Of a stretch of DNA of 64,000 bases, positions 55,784 to 64,000 are shown piece by piece; the stretch's first letter is position 1, and each line of letters starts with the position of its first letter. Made by a program: the position numbers and the translations under genes. Where the stretch lies: the NCBI RefSeq assembly GCF_009762775.1, contig NZ_CP046401.1, positions 4,054,001 through 4,118,000 on the forward strand. Reading direction: 5' to 3'. Source of the stretch: Maribellus comscasis. Lineage in GTDB: Bacteria > Bacteroidota > Bacteroidia > Bacteroidales > Prolixibacteraceae. The notes below the pieces were generated by a model. It was not told the DNA's origin, did no database searches, and saw only the letters and a program-made list of their open reading frames with translations.

Positions 55784-57169
55784 ATGAAAAAATACAATAA
55801 TATTTTAAAGACAGTAGGATTGGCGTTGATACTTATGTTGTCAATCTCGTCTTGTGAAAAATGGATAGACACCGATCTGAATATTGATCCGGATGCGCCT
55901 GCTGAGGTTCCAATGAAATTGATGTTGCCTGCAATTGAACAATCGTACGGTTACATAATGGCAGGATTTGATATGGTTGGAACGACAAACCTTTGGATGC
56001 AACAAATTGATGGTGTCGTTCGTCAGGGACATACGATTGCCAGATACCAGCTATTACCGGCTGATGTTAACAATACATGGAATTCGATTTATACTGAGAT
56101 TTTCATGAACGGCAAGATTATGGTTGACGTAGCGGAAAATACAGAAGGAAGCTACTCGCCACATAATGCCGGGGTTGCAAAAGTAATTATTGGAGCAACG
56201 TTAGGAACCTCAACTGATTTTTGGGGTGATATGCCTTTTAGTGAAGGCTTTAGAGGTGACCAAAATGTATTGACACCTGCATTTGATACGCAAGAAGAAA
56301 TATACGATACATTAAACGTTATTTTAGATGAAGCAATTGCCGATTTGGGTGCTTCCGAAAATGCTGTGGATGTTGAAGGTGACGTTATATACGACGGGGA
56401 TGTGGACCTTTGGAAAAAGGCCGCTTATTCAATTAAAGCCCGTCATGCTTTACAGCTTTCAGCCATAAACGGAACTGCTGCTTACAGTGCGGCTCTGGCT
56501 GCTGCTGCTAATGGCTTTTCTTCAAACGATGACAATCTGGAAGTGCCATGGGAATCGGCTAACCATAATCCAATGTACCAGTTTATGGAACAACGTGGTG
56601 ATGTTCGAATGGCTTCAACTTTTGTTGATATGTTGTTGGCTCAGGAAGACCCACGTTTGCCTTATTACGCAGAAGAAGACGGGGATGGAAACTACAGAGG
56701 AAGTATCATCGGCTCTCAGGATGAATCTGCTTCATTGCTCGGCACTTACATTGCAGGAGCTGAAGTTCCGACGGTTATGATGTCTTTTGCTGAATTGAAA
56801 TTTATTGAAGCGGAAGCATATTTTCAACTGGGACAGACTTCAGACGCAGCTGCTGCTTTTGAAGCAGGTGTAAAAGCTTCTGTTGAAAGAGTAACAGGAA
56901 GTTGGGATCAGGATTGGTATGATACGCAATTAGGTGGAGAGACTTTGACTCTGGAGCTTATTATGAAAGAAAAATATATTGCGACATTTGGTACCAATCA
57001 GGCTTATGCCGATTACAGAAGAACAGGATTGCCGGCTGTGGAAATACATCCGGATGCTGTATTGTCAGCTATACCGACTCGTTTCCCGTATTCTCAAAAC
57101 GAGATGGACTATAATGGGGACAATGTTCCTTCTGTAACCATCAGTGATAAACTGTGGTGGGATAACTAA
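55784..57169 (+). CDS. SusD-like surface lipoprotein (pair 2)
   Basis: A 461-residue lipoprotein of the SusD/RagB superfamily, close in size to the SusD-like_2 group. The lipobox ends in ISSC (residue 24). NIDPDAPAEVPMKLMLPAIEQS at the start, VIIGATLGTSTDFWGDMPFSEG, and the C-terminal FAELKFIEAEAYFQLG and FGTNQAYADYRRTGLP are typical. It partners the SusC 25 bases upstream. Confidence 0.93.
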   Translation: MKKYNNILKTVGLALILMLSISSCEKWIDTDLNIDPDAPAEVPMKLMLPAIEQSYGYIMAGFDMVGTTNLWMQQIDGVVRQGHTIARYQLLPADVNNTWNSIYTEIFMNGKIMVDVAENTEGSYSPHNAGVAKVIIGATLGTSTDFWGDMPFSEGFRGDQNVLTPAFDTQEEIYDTLNVILDEAIADLGASENAVDVEGDVIYDGDVDLWKKAAYSIKARHALQLSAINGTAAYSAALAAAANGFSSNDDNLEVPWESANHNPMYQFMEQRGDVRMASTFVDMLLAQEDPRLPYYAEEDGDGNYRGSIIGSQDESASLLGTYIAGAEVPTVMMSFAELKFIEAEAYFQLGQTSDAAAAFEAGVKASVERVTGSWDQDWYDTQLGGETLTLELIMKEKYIATFGTNQAYADYRRTGLPAVEIHPDAVLSAIPTRFPYSQNEMDYNGDNVPSVTISDKLWWDN

Positions 57170-57202
57170 AATGCCAGGTTTTAAATATTAATTGAAAGAA
57201 TC

Positions 57203-58126
57203 ATGAAAAATATTTTTAAAGTTTTATTGACCATAATAATATCAGGGGCATTTTTTATTTCCTGTGAGGAAGAAGAAACCAATTTTGATGCCCTGACTAC
57301 CGAACCGGATGCTGGTGCGCCTTTTTATGTGCAGTTCATCGATGCCGCTCAAACACTCGAATCAGGTGTGACAGATGAAGGAGAACTGATCGATATTGAA
57401 ACAACGGTAGCTGTTTCATTGATGGGGATGCCTCAGTCTCAGGATATTGATGTTAATTTCACAGTAGATCCGTCTACTACAATAGATGCGAGTATGTACA
57501 ATATGTCGGCCAGCAGCATTACTATTTCAGCAGGCTCGACTTCAGGATCTGTTACCTTTTCAACCATTACTGAAAATATGCCTGCCGGTGAGGAGTTGAA
57601 ATTGGTTCTTAACCTCGATGCCGGCGAATATAATTCTCCAAGCGAAAATGGTACAAAATTGACCTATGATCTGACACGATTGGCATTCTGCCCGCTAGAA
57701 AATGGTGCAGCTGATTTAGTAGGGACATGGTCAGGAAGTGACGGACAGGGAGATTATGTTTCAGGTGCAAGTGTTACAGCTTCTTTAAACGGCACAGATC
57801 TTGAATTTTCGGCCGGCCTTGGATTTGGTTTTATTGCTGACTTCTGGGCAGAGACTGTTACTTCCGGGGGGAATTTTACTATGACAATTAATGGAAACGG
57901 TACAATTGAAATTCCCCGTCAGTATCTTTTCACTACTGATTATGAAGGTTCTCCCTATGATTACGAAATCGCAGGTACCGGTAAATGGGAAAATTGTGAC
58001 GGAAAGCCAAGAATCATACTTGAATATGATATTTATTATCCAGGTGATGAAAGTGGTTTGGCCCAAACATACAATTCGTATTTAGGAGGTATTCCATATT
58101 TAACTGCTGATCTTACAATGCAGTAA
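57203..58126 (+). CDS. Lipoprotein downstream of SusCD-2, unknown function
   Basis: A 307-residue lipoprotein with lipobox ending FISC (residue 21) and an acidic EEEETN tail region. About residues 30-160 resemble an Ig-like/DUF-type beta domain (VDPSTTIDASMYN, SITISAGSTSGSVTF), and the C-terminal part is another beta-rich domain containing LVGTWSGSDGQGDYV. It is placed like SusE/SusF-type surface glycan-binding lipoproteins but I cannot assign it to them by sequence. It starts 33 bases after the SusD-like gene and is last in the operon; a hairpin follows. Confidence 0.75.
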   Translation: MKNIFKVLLTIIISGAFFISCEEEETNFDALTTEPDAGAPFYVQFIDAAQTLESGVTDEGELIDIETTVAVSLMGMPQSQDIDVNFTVDPSTTIDASMYNMSASSITISAGSTSGSVTFSTITENMPAGEELKLVLNLDAGEYNSPSENGTKLTYDLTRLAFCPLENGAADLVGTWSGSDGQGDYVSGASVTASLNGTDLEFSAGLGFGFIADFWAETVTSGGNFTMTINGNGTIEIPRQYLFTTDYEGSPYDYEIAGTGKWENCDGKPRIILEYDIYYPGDESGLAQTYNSYLGGIPYLTADLTMQ

Positions 58127-58160
58127 TATTTGACAAACGATTTTAATTGATAATAGACAG

Positions 58161-58190
58161 CCAGTGAGGGTATTATAGTATCCTCACTGG
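58161..58190 (+). terminator. Strong hairpin after the SusCD-2 operon
   Basis: CCAGTGAGG / CCTCACTGG is a perfect nine-base stem with a 12-base loop that can pair further. It is followed by TCTCTCTAAAA, not a proper T-tract, so it may stabilise the mRNA end or terminate weakly. Confidence 0.5.
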
Positions 58191-58271
58191 TCTCTCTAAA
58201 ATCAAATTTTTTCGTATTTTTCACTAAATGTTGACTTTTAAATTATTTGAATAGTAACAAACCACAATGTT

Positions 58272-58988
58272 ATGAAGGGAGTTTTTCTATTTTTTACAGT
58301 TTGTGTATTCAGCTTTGCTTGTTTGGCGCAGGATTTGAAAACAGTTGAGGTTCCGAGAGGAGCCCAAAGACAATCAAAACAGGTAGTTGACGGGATTACA
58401 ACTCATAATTATACAAAAAAAAGTAATGTTCCCGTGAATGGTAATCCATATTTTGAACAAGATTTTTTGCCAGGAATTCTTGAATTAAACGACGGGTCAA
58501 AGTCGGATGAAATGCCTATACGATACAACATTGCGTCTGATGCGTTTGAAGTAATACAAAGTTCTGATACGTTATCATTAAACCAGCCATATAAGTTGAA
58601 ACAAATAATTTATGATGACAGGGTTTTTATTTTTGACCCGGAATTGAGAGCGAAAGCAGAAAGAAAGTATAATGGCTTTTTTGAATTAAAAGTCAAAGGA
58701 GAATTATCGCTATATATAAAAAGAAACAAAGACTTATTGCTTGACAGTTTCACTTCAAATTACCAGGGAGGAAGTGGTACGAAAGAATATTACTATGTTG
58801 ACAAAGTGAGTTATGTCGGAAAATTTAACGATGGTTCAGGCTTTTTAATAAAATCGAAAAAAGAATTTTTAGATCGTGTTGATGGTCAGGAAAAGTCTGA
58901 TATCAAATCGTTTATTAAGAAGAACAAAATAAAATTTAAAAGCGAAGAAGATATTGTAAAGTTGGTTGAATATGTAAATAGTATTTAA
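58272..58988 (+). CDS. Exported protein of unknown function
   Basis: A 238-residue protein with a signal peptide (about 1-20, ...SFACLAQ). The mature part is Lys/Asp/Tyr-rich with short strands (FLPGILELNDGSKSDEMPIRYN) and a helical, Lys-rich C terminus (DIKSFIKKNKIKFKSEEDIV). No lipobox and no sorting domain, so probably periplasmic. I do not recognise the family. It stands alone after the SusCD-2 operon and is not clearly linked to it. Confidence 0.7.
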   Translation: MKGVFLFFTVCVFSFACLAQDLKTVEVPRGAQRQSKQVVDGITTHNYTKKSNVPVNGNPYFEQDFLPGILELNDGSKSDEMPIRYNIASDAFEVIQSSDTLSLNQPYKLKQIIYDDRVFIFDPELRAKAERKYNGFFELKVKGELSLYIKRNKDLLLDSFTSNYQGGSGTKEYYYVDKVSYVGKFNDGSGFLIKSKKEFLDRVDGQEKSDIKSFIKKNKIKFKSEEDIVKLVEYVNSI

Positions 58989-59080
58989 CAGCCGACTTCT
59001 CTCCTTGAGTTAGAAAATGGCATTGAAGATAATTAAAAGAAGTTCTATTGATAGAAAGAAACGGTGAAATTAAATTATAA

Positions 59081-59160
59081 AAGCCAGGGGGTGTTTTTAC
59101 ACTATATCATTATAGTTTCCCTTCATAGATAAATTAATTCACGGCCTCCTGGCTTCTTTT
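59081..59160 (+). terminator. Possible long-loop terminator
   Basis: AAGCCAGG (59081-59088) pairs with CCTGGCTT (59148-59155), followed by CTTTTTTTC. The loop is long (59 bases), so function is uncertain. It lies between convergent genes. Confidence 0.35.
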
Positions 59161-59189
59161 TTCAACTGTTTTTTTGGAATCTATCTGAA

Positions 59190-60449
59190 TCAGGTTTTCC
59201 GTTTCTTTTTCTTAGCCGCCGGAAATAAAACATTGTTAAGAATCAATCTATATCCGGGGGAGTTTGGATGTAAGTTCAAATCCGTTGGTGGATCTCCAAT
59301 CAAATGACGATAATCCTCAGGATCATGTCCTCCGTAAAATGTCCAAAAACCTTTTCCTGTTTCGCCATGTATATATCGTGCTTCATTTGCAGGCTTGTTT
59401 TCACCCATAATTAAAACATTGGGTTTAATAACTTCCTTTCTGTAGGAAGTGGTTTGCCCCATAAAACCTTTAATCATATTTTTATGATTTTGACACAACA
59501 TGGTAGGAATAGGATCCCACTTGGCAGAGAATTCAAAAAGTGTAAAATAGTCGTTTTCGCGAATCACTTTCCGGGTTTCTGTTGCATCAATATCCGAAAA
59601 TTCATAGACATAGGGATTCATCTGCAAATGAAAATTTTCGAAAGCAAATGTATTTGAGAAATTGAGTTTTTCATTCGCCTGCTTATCTGCGGGATCACCG
59701 TCAAACATCGGTTCACAAATATCAATTCCAACAGACGCCAGCGAAATATCATAAGTATCGGTAGCAGCGCACATGGCAAACAGAAAACCGCCATTCATAA
59801 CATATTTCTGTATTTCGCGGGTGATGTAGGATTTCATCTCTGAGACTTTCAGAAATCCTAACTTCTGCGCCAGCTGATTGTTGATACTGACTTCCTGTTG
59901 ATACCATGGCATATGTTGGTATGTCCTCCAGAATTTTCCGTATTGCCCTGTAAAATCCTCGTGATGCAAGTGCAGCCAATCATATTCAGAAAGTTTGCCG
60001 CTGACAATTTCTTCATCATAAATAATATCGTAGTTGATTTCAGCATAGGTGAGAACGAGCGTAACAGCATCGTCCCAGGGTTGCTTGTTGGGAGGAGAAT
60101 AAACGGCAATTTTAGGTGCTTTATTCATGCTTACAGCGTCCTGGTTGGCATCGGGTTGTGCAATCTCGTTTAAAATTCCGTCAGCCTGCGTGTCGGTAAT
60201 TGATTCGTAACTGACACCTCGAACGATACATTCGTTTTCTATTTCGGGATAGTGTTGTACCAAAAAACTTCCCCCGCGATAGTTAAGAAGCCATTTTACC
60301 TCGATGTCTTTTTTAAGAGCCCAGTAAGCAATTCCATATGATTTCAAGTGGTCTTTCTGAGCATCATCCATTGGGATTAAAATTTGGATACACTTTGCCT
60401 GGAACGTAACAAATAAGCTAAAAAATATAAGCAATAATCTTTGTTTCAT
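59190..60449 (-). CDS. Exported protein with glutamine-amidotransferase-like fold, unknown function
   Basis: A 419-residue protein with a signal peptide (about 1-20). The middle has PKIAVYSPPNKQPWDDAV, then YDWLHLHHEDFTGQYGKF and IQKYVMNGGFLFAMCAATDTYD, resembling the beta-alpha layout of class I amidotransferase/ThuA-like proteins, with a Cys in the AMCAATD turn. The C terminus is Lys/Arg-rich. I recall that similar Bacteroidota proteins carry the database name 'asparagine synthetase B', but no AsnB domain is visible here, so I do not adopt it. It follows dnaB after 53 bases, with its own -7 box. Confidence 0.65.
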   Translation of the reverse strand: MKQRLLLIFFSLFVTFQAKCIQILIPMDDAQKDHLKSYGIAYWALKKDIEVKWLLNYRGGSFLVQHYPEIENECIVRGVSYESITDTQADGILNEIAQPDANQDAVSMNKAPKIAVYSPPNKQPWDDAVTLVLTYAEINYDIIYDEEIVSGKLSEYDWLHLHHEDFTGQYGKFWRTYQHMPWYQQEVSINNQLAQKLGFLKVSEMKSYITREIQKYVMNGGFLFAMCAATDTYDISLASVGIDICEPMFDGDPADKQANEKLNFSNTFAFENFHLQMNPYVYEFSDIDATETRKVIRENDYFTLFEFSAKWDPIPTMLCQNHKNMIKGFMGQTTSYRKEVIKPNVLIMGENKPANEARYIHGETGKGFWTFYGGHDPEDYRHLIGDPPTDLNLHPNSPGYRLILNNVLFPAAKKKKRKT

Positions 60450-60474
60450 TTTCTGTTTTCTTCCAAAATAAATA

Positions 60475-60482
60475 CAAATGTA
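60475..60482 (-). promoter_or_regulatory. Bacteroidota -7 box for the exported GATase-like gene
   Basis: The minus strand reads TACATTTG, an exact TAnnTTTG match 25 bases before the ATG and inside the short gap after dnaB, suggesting separate transcription. Confidence 0.5.
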
Positions 60483-60502
60483 GTAAGAATAAGTTCACTG
60501 CA

Positions 60503-62026
60503 TCAGAAAGGGGTGTCGTTGGTAGAAGGATTCTGTTTGTCGAAACTGTTATTGGATGAAATTCCGACTCCCAAATCATCGTCATCTTCATTCATTTTTG
60601 AACTATAAGTTTTTGCGTCTCCCAAGCCGTCGCCAAAATTTGTTTCCATATCCGAGAATTTGGCCAGTTCTTTTTTGAATGACAAGTGAACATCGCCGGT
60701 GGCACCATTTCTGTGTTTTGCAATAATAATTTCAGCAACACCCAGCAGCGAATTCCCTGATTCGTCTTCTGTAATCCCAAAGTACTCCGGGCGATGGATA
60801 AAAGTAACAATATCGGCATCCTGTTCAATCGCACCGGATTCACGGAGGTCGGACAACTGAGGCCGTTTGCCTTCTCTCGACTCCACTGAACGATTTAATT
60901 GCGACAATGCCATAATCGGTACGTCAAGTTCTTTTGCAATAGCTTTTAATGAGCGGGAAATTGTACTTACTTCCTGTTCGCGACTACCACGACTATCGGT
61001 TCCCGCAGTCATCAGCTGGAGGTAGTCGACAATCACGGCCTGAATATCGTATTGCATTTTCAGACGTCGGCATTTGGCCCGAAATTCGAAAATAGACAAT
61101 GCCGGTGTGTCGTCAATAAATATTGGAGCCTTGTCAAGATTTGCTATTTTACGGTTCAGGTGTTCCCATTCCCAATCTTCCAACTGCCCGGTTTTTAGTT
61201 TATTTGCACTAATCTCAGTTTCTGAAGAAATCAGACGGGTAACAAGCTGAAGTGATGACATCTCCAGTGAAAAAATAGCCACCGGTCGGTTGTGATCTAC
61301 TGCCATGTTACGTGTCATGGAAAGAACAAAGGCGGTTTTTCCCATTGCCGGACGTGCGGCGATAATAATAAGATCGGTTTTTTGCCAGCCGTTGGTAATC
61401 CGGTCAAGACCAGTAAAGCCTGAAGGGACTCCGCTTAATCCGTCTTTCTGGTTTCGCGCCTTTTCAATTTGCAAAATGGCATCGTTCAAAACAGGCTTTA
61501 TCGGAACGGTTTCTTTTTTTATGTTTCCCTCTGCCACCTGAAAAAGCGATGATTCAGAAAAATCAATTAAATCGTCAACATCAATGGTGTCGTCATACGA
61601 TTTTGCCTGAATTTCAGAGGAGACGCGAATGAGTTCTCTTTGGATGTATTTTTGGGCGATAATTCTGGCGTGAAACTCAATATGCGCGGCTGAGGCAACC
61701 CTGCGTGTTAATTGCGTAATGTAGCCGGGGCCTCCAACTTCATCCAGTTGCCCCCGGTCTTTTAATTCCTGTGTAACCATCAGCAAATCGACAGGTTTTT
61801 CCTTGCCCGAGAGTTTTTTTATGGCTTCAAATATTTTTTGGTGTTCTTCCTTGTAAAAGCTGGAGGTGTCAATAATATCGGCAACTGTAACATATGCATC
61901 TCTTTCGAGCATTAATGCTCCTAAAACTGCCTCTTCCACTTCAACTGCCTGAGGAGGTAGTTTTCCATACTGCGCATTTATCTGTTCAATTGAAAATTGT
62001 GCTTGTGTCTTTTTTCTTTCAGCCAT
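60503..62026 (-). CDS. dnaB: Replicative DNA helicase DnaB
   Basis: A 507-residue DnaB. The N-terminal domain begins with LPPQAVEVEEAVLGALMLE. The RecA-like helicase domain has Walker A AARPAMGKTAFVLSM (near residue 222), Walker B AVIVDYLQLM (near 330), LSQLNRSVESR and DLRESGAIEQDADIV. There is no intein. The acidic tail (about 475-507) is low complexity. A well-formed promoter with both elements precedes it. Confidence 0.97.
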   Translation of the reverse strand: MAERKKTQAQFSIEQINAQYGKLPPQAVEVEEAVLGALMLERDAYVTVADIIDTSSFYKEEHQKIFEAIKKLSGKEKPVDLLMVTQELKDRGQLDEVGGPGYITQLTRRVASAAHIEFHARIIAQKYIQRELIRVSSEIQAKSYDDTIDVDDLIDFSESSLFQVAEGNIKKETVPIKPVLNDAILQIEKARNQKDGLSGVPSGFTGLDRITNGWQKTDLIIIAARPAMGKTAFVLSMTRNMAVDHNRPVAIFSLEMSSLQLVTRLISSETEISANKLKTGQLEDWEWEHLNRKIANLDKAPIFIDDTPALSIFEFRAKCRRLKMQYDIQAVIVDYLQLMTAGTDSRGSREQEVSTISRSLKAIAKELDVPIMALSQLNRSVESREGKRPQLSDLRESGAIEQDADIVTFIHRPEYFGITEDESGNSLLGVAEIIIAKHRNGATGDVHLSFKKELAKFSDMETNFGDGLGDAKTYSSKMNEDDDDLGVGISSNNSFDKQNPSTNDTPF

Positions 62027-62453
62027 AAAATTTTAATAAAAATAGTCAATCGTTTTGCATTGGAAGCTCAAAAGTAGAAAATCAAATAAAGCGAAACAAA
62101 ATAAAATCGGTACTCTTTTTCAACCTTTAAAAACTCTTTTTAACTATCTGAATTCACAATTGTTAATTGAATTAATTTTCCTGTTTTCTCTCGATTGTAA
62201 ATGAAATTAGTTCCATAAATAAAGTTCTGTAGCATCGATTTGTTGCGGGATAACACCGGATTTCTTTTATCGGGGAGTAATTTATTCTGTAGCATCCGGG
62301 GGTATTTGTCTGCTTAGTCGAAATTTTCTTTTTACAGGAGGAGTTTGCTGCGTTCTTCCCGGGTATTTAACGTATTTTCAATTCTCCGTCGTTTTTTGCT
62401 TTTGCAATACTCATCTTTAAATCCCTGGTAGCATGGCTTGGGGTTTTGGTTTG
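62027..62453. other. Intergenic stretch upstream of dnaB
   Basis: No gene is seen in these 427 bases. The dnaB promoter is at 62069-62100. TTCTGTAGCATC occurs twice, at 62225-62236 and 62285-62296, exactly 60 bases apart, and GTAGCATGG occurs near 62429. No terminator for the rluD-type gene was found. Confidence 0.45.
62069..62100 (-). promoter_or_regulatory. dnaB promoter with -33 and -7 elements
   Basis: On the minus strand TTTG (62100-62097), 20 bases, then TACTTTTG (62076-62069) gives both elements of the Bacteroidota promoter with good spacing, 42 bases before the dnaB ATG. Confidence 0.6.
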
Positions 62454-63497
62454 CTAGTCATTCCTGTGCGCAATATAATTTTCCCATTTATCAATTACCG
62501 TACTCATGTCTTCGGGGAGTTCCGAATTAAACTGCATAAATTTGCCCGTTGATGGATGTGTGAACCCGAGAGTCTTTGCATGTAAGGCCTGCCTTGGAAG
62601 AATTTTAAAACAGTTTTGTACAAACTGCCGGTATTTGCTAAAAGTTGTTCCCCTTAAGATTTGGTCGCCACCATAATTTGCATCATTAAACAGCGGATGG
62701 TTTATATATTTCATATGAACCCGGATTTGATGTGTGCGTCCGGTTTCAAGTTTACATTCTACCAGAGTTACATAGCCGATTCGTTTTAAAACTTTATAAT
62801 GAGTGACAGCATGTTTGCCGTAATCACTTTCAGGGAATACAGTAAAAACCTGTCTGTTTTTCAGGCTCCGTCCGATATTTCCGGTTATTGTAGCTTCATC
62901 TTCTTTTACACTACCCCAAACCAGGGCCTGGTATCTTCGCTCCGATGTTTTTTCGTAAAACTGAAGTGCCAGTTTATTTTTTGCCGTTTCAGTTTTTGCT
63001 ATCACCATTAATCCCGAAGTGTCTTTATCAATACGATGGACCAGGCCAGGCCGTGGATCTTCACTGTTAAACAAAGGGAGATCGCGGAAATAATAAGCCA
63101 GTGCATTTACCAAAGTGCCGGAGTAATTTCCATGTCCGGGATGGACGACAAAATCCGGCGGTTTGTTGATTACCAGTAACTGGTCGTCTTCATACACGAT
63201 ATCCAGTGAAATATCTTCTGGAATAATTTTTAATTCACGTCGCGGGTAATCCATGACGATAAGGATTTCATCGTTTGGCTTTACCTTGTAGTTGGGTTTA
63301 ACAGGCACCTGGTTAACTAAAATATTCCCTGCATCAGCGGCTGCCTGTATTCTGCTGCGCGAAGCATTGTCGATACGATTGGATAGAAATTTATCGATAC
63401 GAAGAGAGGACTGGCCCGGATCAACTGTCAGGCGATAATGTTCAAACATTCCACCTTCTTCCAGCTCTTCATTGTACTCCCTTAAATGATCTTCCAT
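62454..63497 (-). CDS. rluD: 23S rRNA pseudouridine synthase, RluD family
   Basis: A 347-residue RluA/RluD-family synthase. An S4 RNA-binding domain (about 25-80, SSLRIDKFLSNRIDNASRS) precedes the catalytic domain with VINKPPDFVVHPGHGN and HRIDKDTSGLMVIAKT (catalytic Asp), and ECKLETGRTHQIRVHM. By family it modifies U1911/1915/1917 of 23S rRNA; RluC-type specificity cannot be excluded from sequence alone. It starts five bases after the PASTA gene stop, so they share a transcript. Confidence 0.92.
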   Translation of the reverse strand: MEDHLREYNEELEEGGMFEHYRLTVDPGQSSLRIDKFLSNRIDNASRSRIQAAADAGNILVNQVPVKPNYKVKPNDEILIVMDYPRRELKIIPEDISLDIVYEDDQLLVINKPPDFVVHPGHGNYSGTLVNALAYYFRDLPLFNSEDPRPGLVHRIDKDTSGLMVIAKTETAKNKLALQFYEKTSERRYQALVWGSVKEDEATITGNIGRSLKNRQVFTVFPESDYGKHAVTHYKVLKRIGYVTLVECKLETGRTHQIRVHMKYINHPLFNDANYGGDQILRGTTFSKYRQFVQNCFKILPRQALHAKTLGFTHPSTGKFMQFNSELPEDMSTVIDKWENYIAHRND

Positions 63498-63502
63498 AGT
63501 TG

Positions 63503-64000
63503 TTATAATTCAGGCCCCGATGTTTCTTCAATTTTTAATTCATCTATCGTTATCCAAATGTCAACCGAAGATCCGAGATTTACGTTGCCCACAATTTTGG
63601 GGTTTGGGTTTTGCTTCCATACCCTGGCATTTGTCGAATCATCTTTCGAAATAATTGTTTCGTCGTAAATTAATACTCCCATGTTTAACATCGCGTGGGT
63701 CAATGTATTTTCGGCTTCTTCAATAGAAAGCCCGATTAGGTTGGGGAGGGGAGTCGCCGTGTTTCCCTGGGTGCGCCCGATAATCAAATCTATATTTGTT
63801 CCTTTTGATATTTTCTTCCCGGGCTTTACATTTACTGAATCGATCTGCACACTCAGCACTAAATCGTTATATTCCGACGGTTGATAAGAAATCTCTCCGA
63901 CTTTAAAGCCACTGTTTTCAATCAAAACCTGGGCCTGCCTGTAAGAAATATCTGTAAGTTTCGGAAGGATTACCTGTTCTGGTTGCGTCGAATTAATCGT
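63503..64000 (-). CDS. PASTA-domain protein, C-terminal part (cut by window edge)
   Basis: The frame is open from base 64000 down to the stop at 63503, giving 165 residues with the start outside the window. Two PASTA-like repeats are visible, beginning VILPKLTDISYRQAQVLIE and PLPNLIGLSIEEAENTL, each ending in a strand-turn-strand (KISKGTNIDLIIG and LGSSVDIWITI). PASTA domains bind peptidoglycan or beta-lactams. In Bacteroidota such proteins usually have an N-terminal transmembrane anchor and no kinase domain; that part is not seen here. A TTG at 63925 is not the start, as the frame continues upstream. Confidence 0.85.
   Translation of the reverse strand, partial: TINSTQPEQVILPKLTDISYRQAQVLIENSGFKVGEISYQPSEYNDLVLSVQIDSVNVKPGKKISKGTNIDLIIGRTQGNTATPLPNLIGLSIEEAENTLTHAMLNMGVLIYDETIISKDDSTNARVWKQNPNPKIVGNVNLGSSVDIWITIDELKIEETSGPEL

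Noticed and set aside
60503..62026. Intein or insertion in dnaB
   Set aside because: Walker A, Walker B and the later motifs are at normal spacing and the length (507) is ordinary.
1..64000. CRISPR arrays, insertion sequences, prophage, tRNA or rRNA genes
   Set aside because: No evenly spaced repeats, transposase or integrase motifs, or cloverleaf-like segments were seen in the gaps on either strand; tiny structured RNAs could still have been missed by eye.

Overview
The window is a piece of a Bacteroidota chromosome, probably a marine or sediment member of the Marinilabiliales/Prolixibacteraceae type (this placement is inference). The evidence is two SusC/SusD outer-membrane pairs, a type IX secretion C-terminal sorting domain, GldB beside nadE, a MurF-Alr fusion, a LysRS with a C-terminal extension, A-rich start regions without Shine-Dalgarno motifs, and many TAnnTTTG promoter boxes. 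Coding density is high. I see no tRNA, rRNA, CRISPR array, transposase or phage gene. Both edges cut genes: a membrane-anchored MutS-like protein on the left and a PASTA-domain protein on the right.

Region by region: 1-3.4 kb (minus) is a housekeeping operon, hpt-adk-obgE-PAP2-mutS-like. 3.5-8.8 kb (plus) has purE, an outer-membrane barrel pair (PorV/PorQ-like plus a helix-hairpin-helix barrel protein), an acyltransferase and a HAD phosphatase. recJ and lysS diverge at 10.5 kb. 12.4-13.6 kb is a small AT-rich accessory patch with a 143-residue membrane/coiled-coil protein and what looks like a gene remnant. 13.6-19.5 kb holds a second acyltransferase, an exported Gfo/Idh/MocA-like protein, a T9SS cargo protein with Ig-like repeats, an MFS transporter and a VOC protein. 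19.5-21.9 kb (minus) has a WcaJ-type sugar transferase and a degenerate oxidoreductase-like protein. 22-27.1 kb (plus) has pcm, an MBL-fold hydrolase, gcvP and ispE, followed by a small exported repeat protein.

27.8-32.2 kb (minus) has a biotin carrier and carboxyltransferase pair, then an LptF/G permease with tgt. 32.3-34.7 kb (plus) is a glycosyltransferase, sigma factor and rsmG operon, convergent with pfkA. 36-39.7 kb has a DUF1080 lipoprotein, gldB (minus) and nadE (plus). 40.3-45.7 kb is SusCD pair 1, with an STN domain and a structured leader, followed by a Crp/Fnr regulator. 46.9-49.9 kb (minus) is tdk and murF-alr. 50-52.3 kb (plus) has an acidic protein, rsmI and a HAD nucleotidase. 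52.5-58.1 kb is SusCD pair 2 with a third lipoprotein. 58.3-64 kb has two exported proteins of unknown function, dnaB, an rluD-type synthase and the PASTA protein.

Most of the window is conserved core. The less explained parts are the SusC-1 leader (alternative hairpins in a compositionally distinct segment), the SusC-2 promoter repeats, the WcaJ leader hairpin, the four-repeat WM...W protein, the HhH/barrel pair, the two atypical oxidoreductase-like proteins and the accessory patch at 12.4-13.5 kb. I found no clear multi-gene defence or biosynthetic system that looks undescribed.
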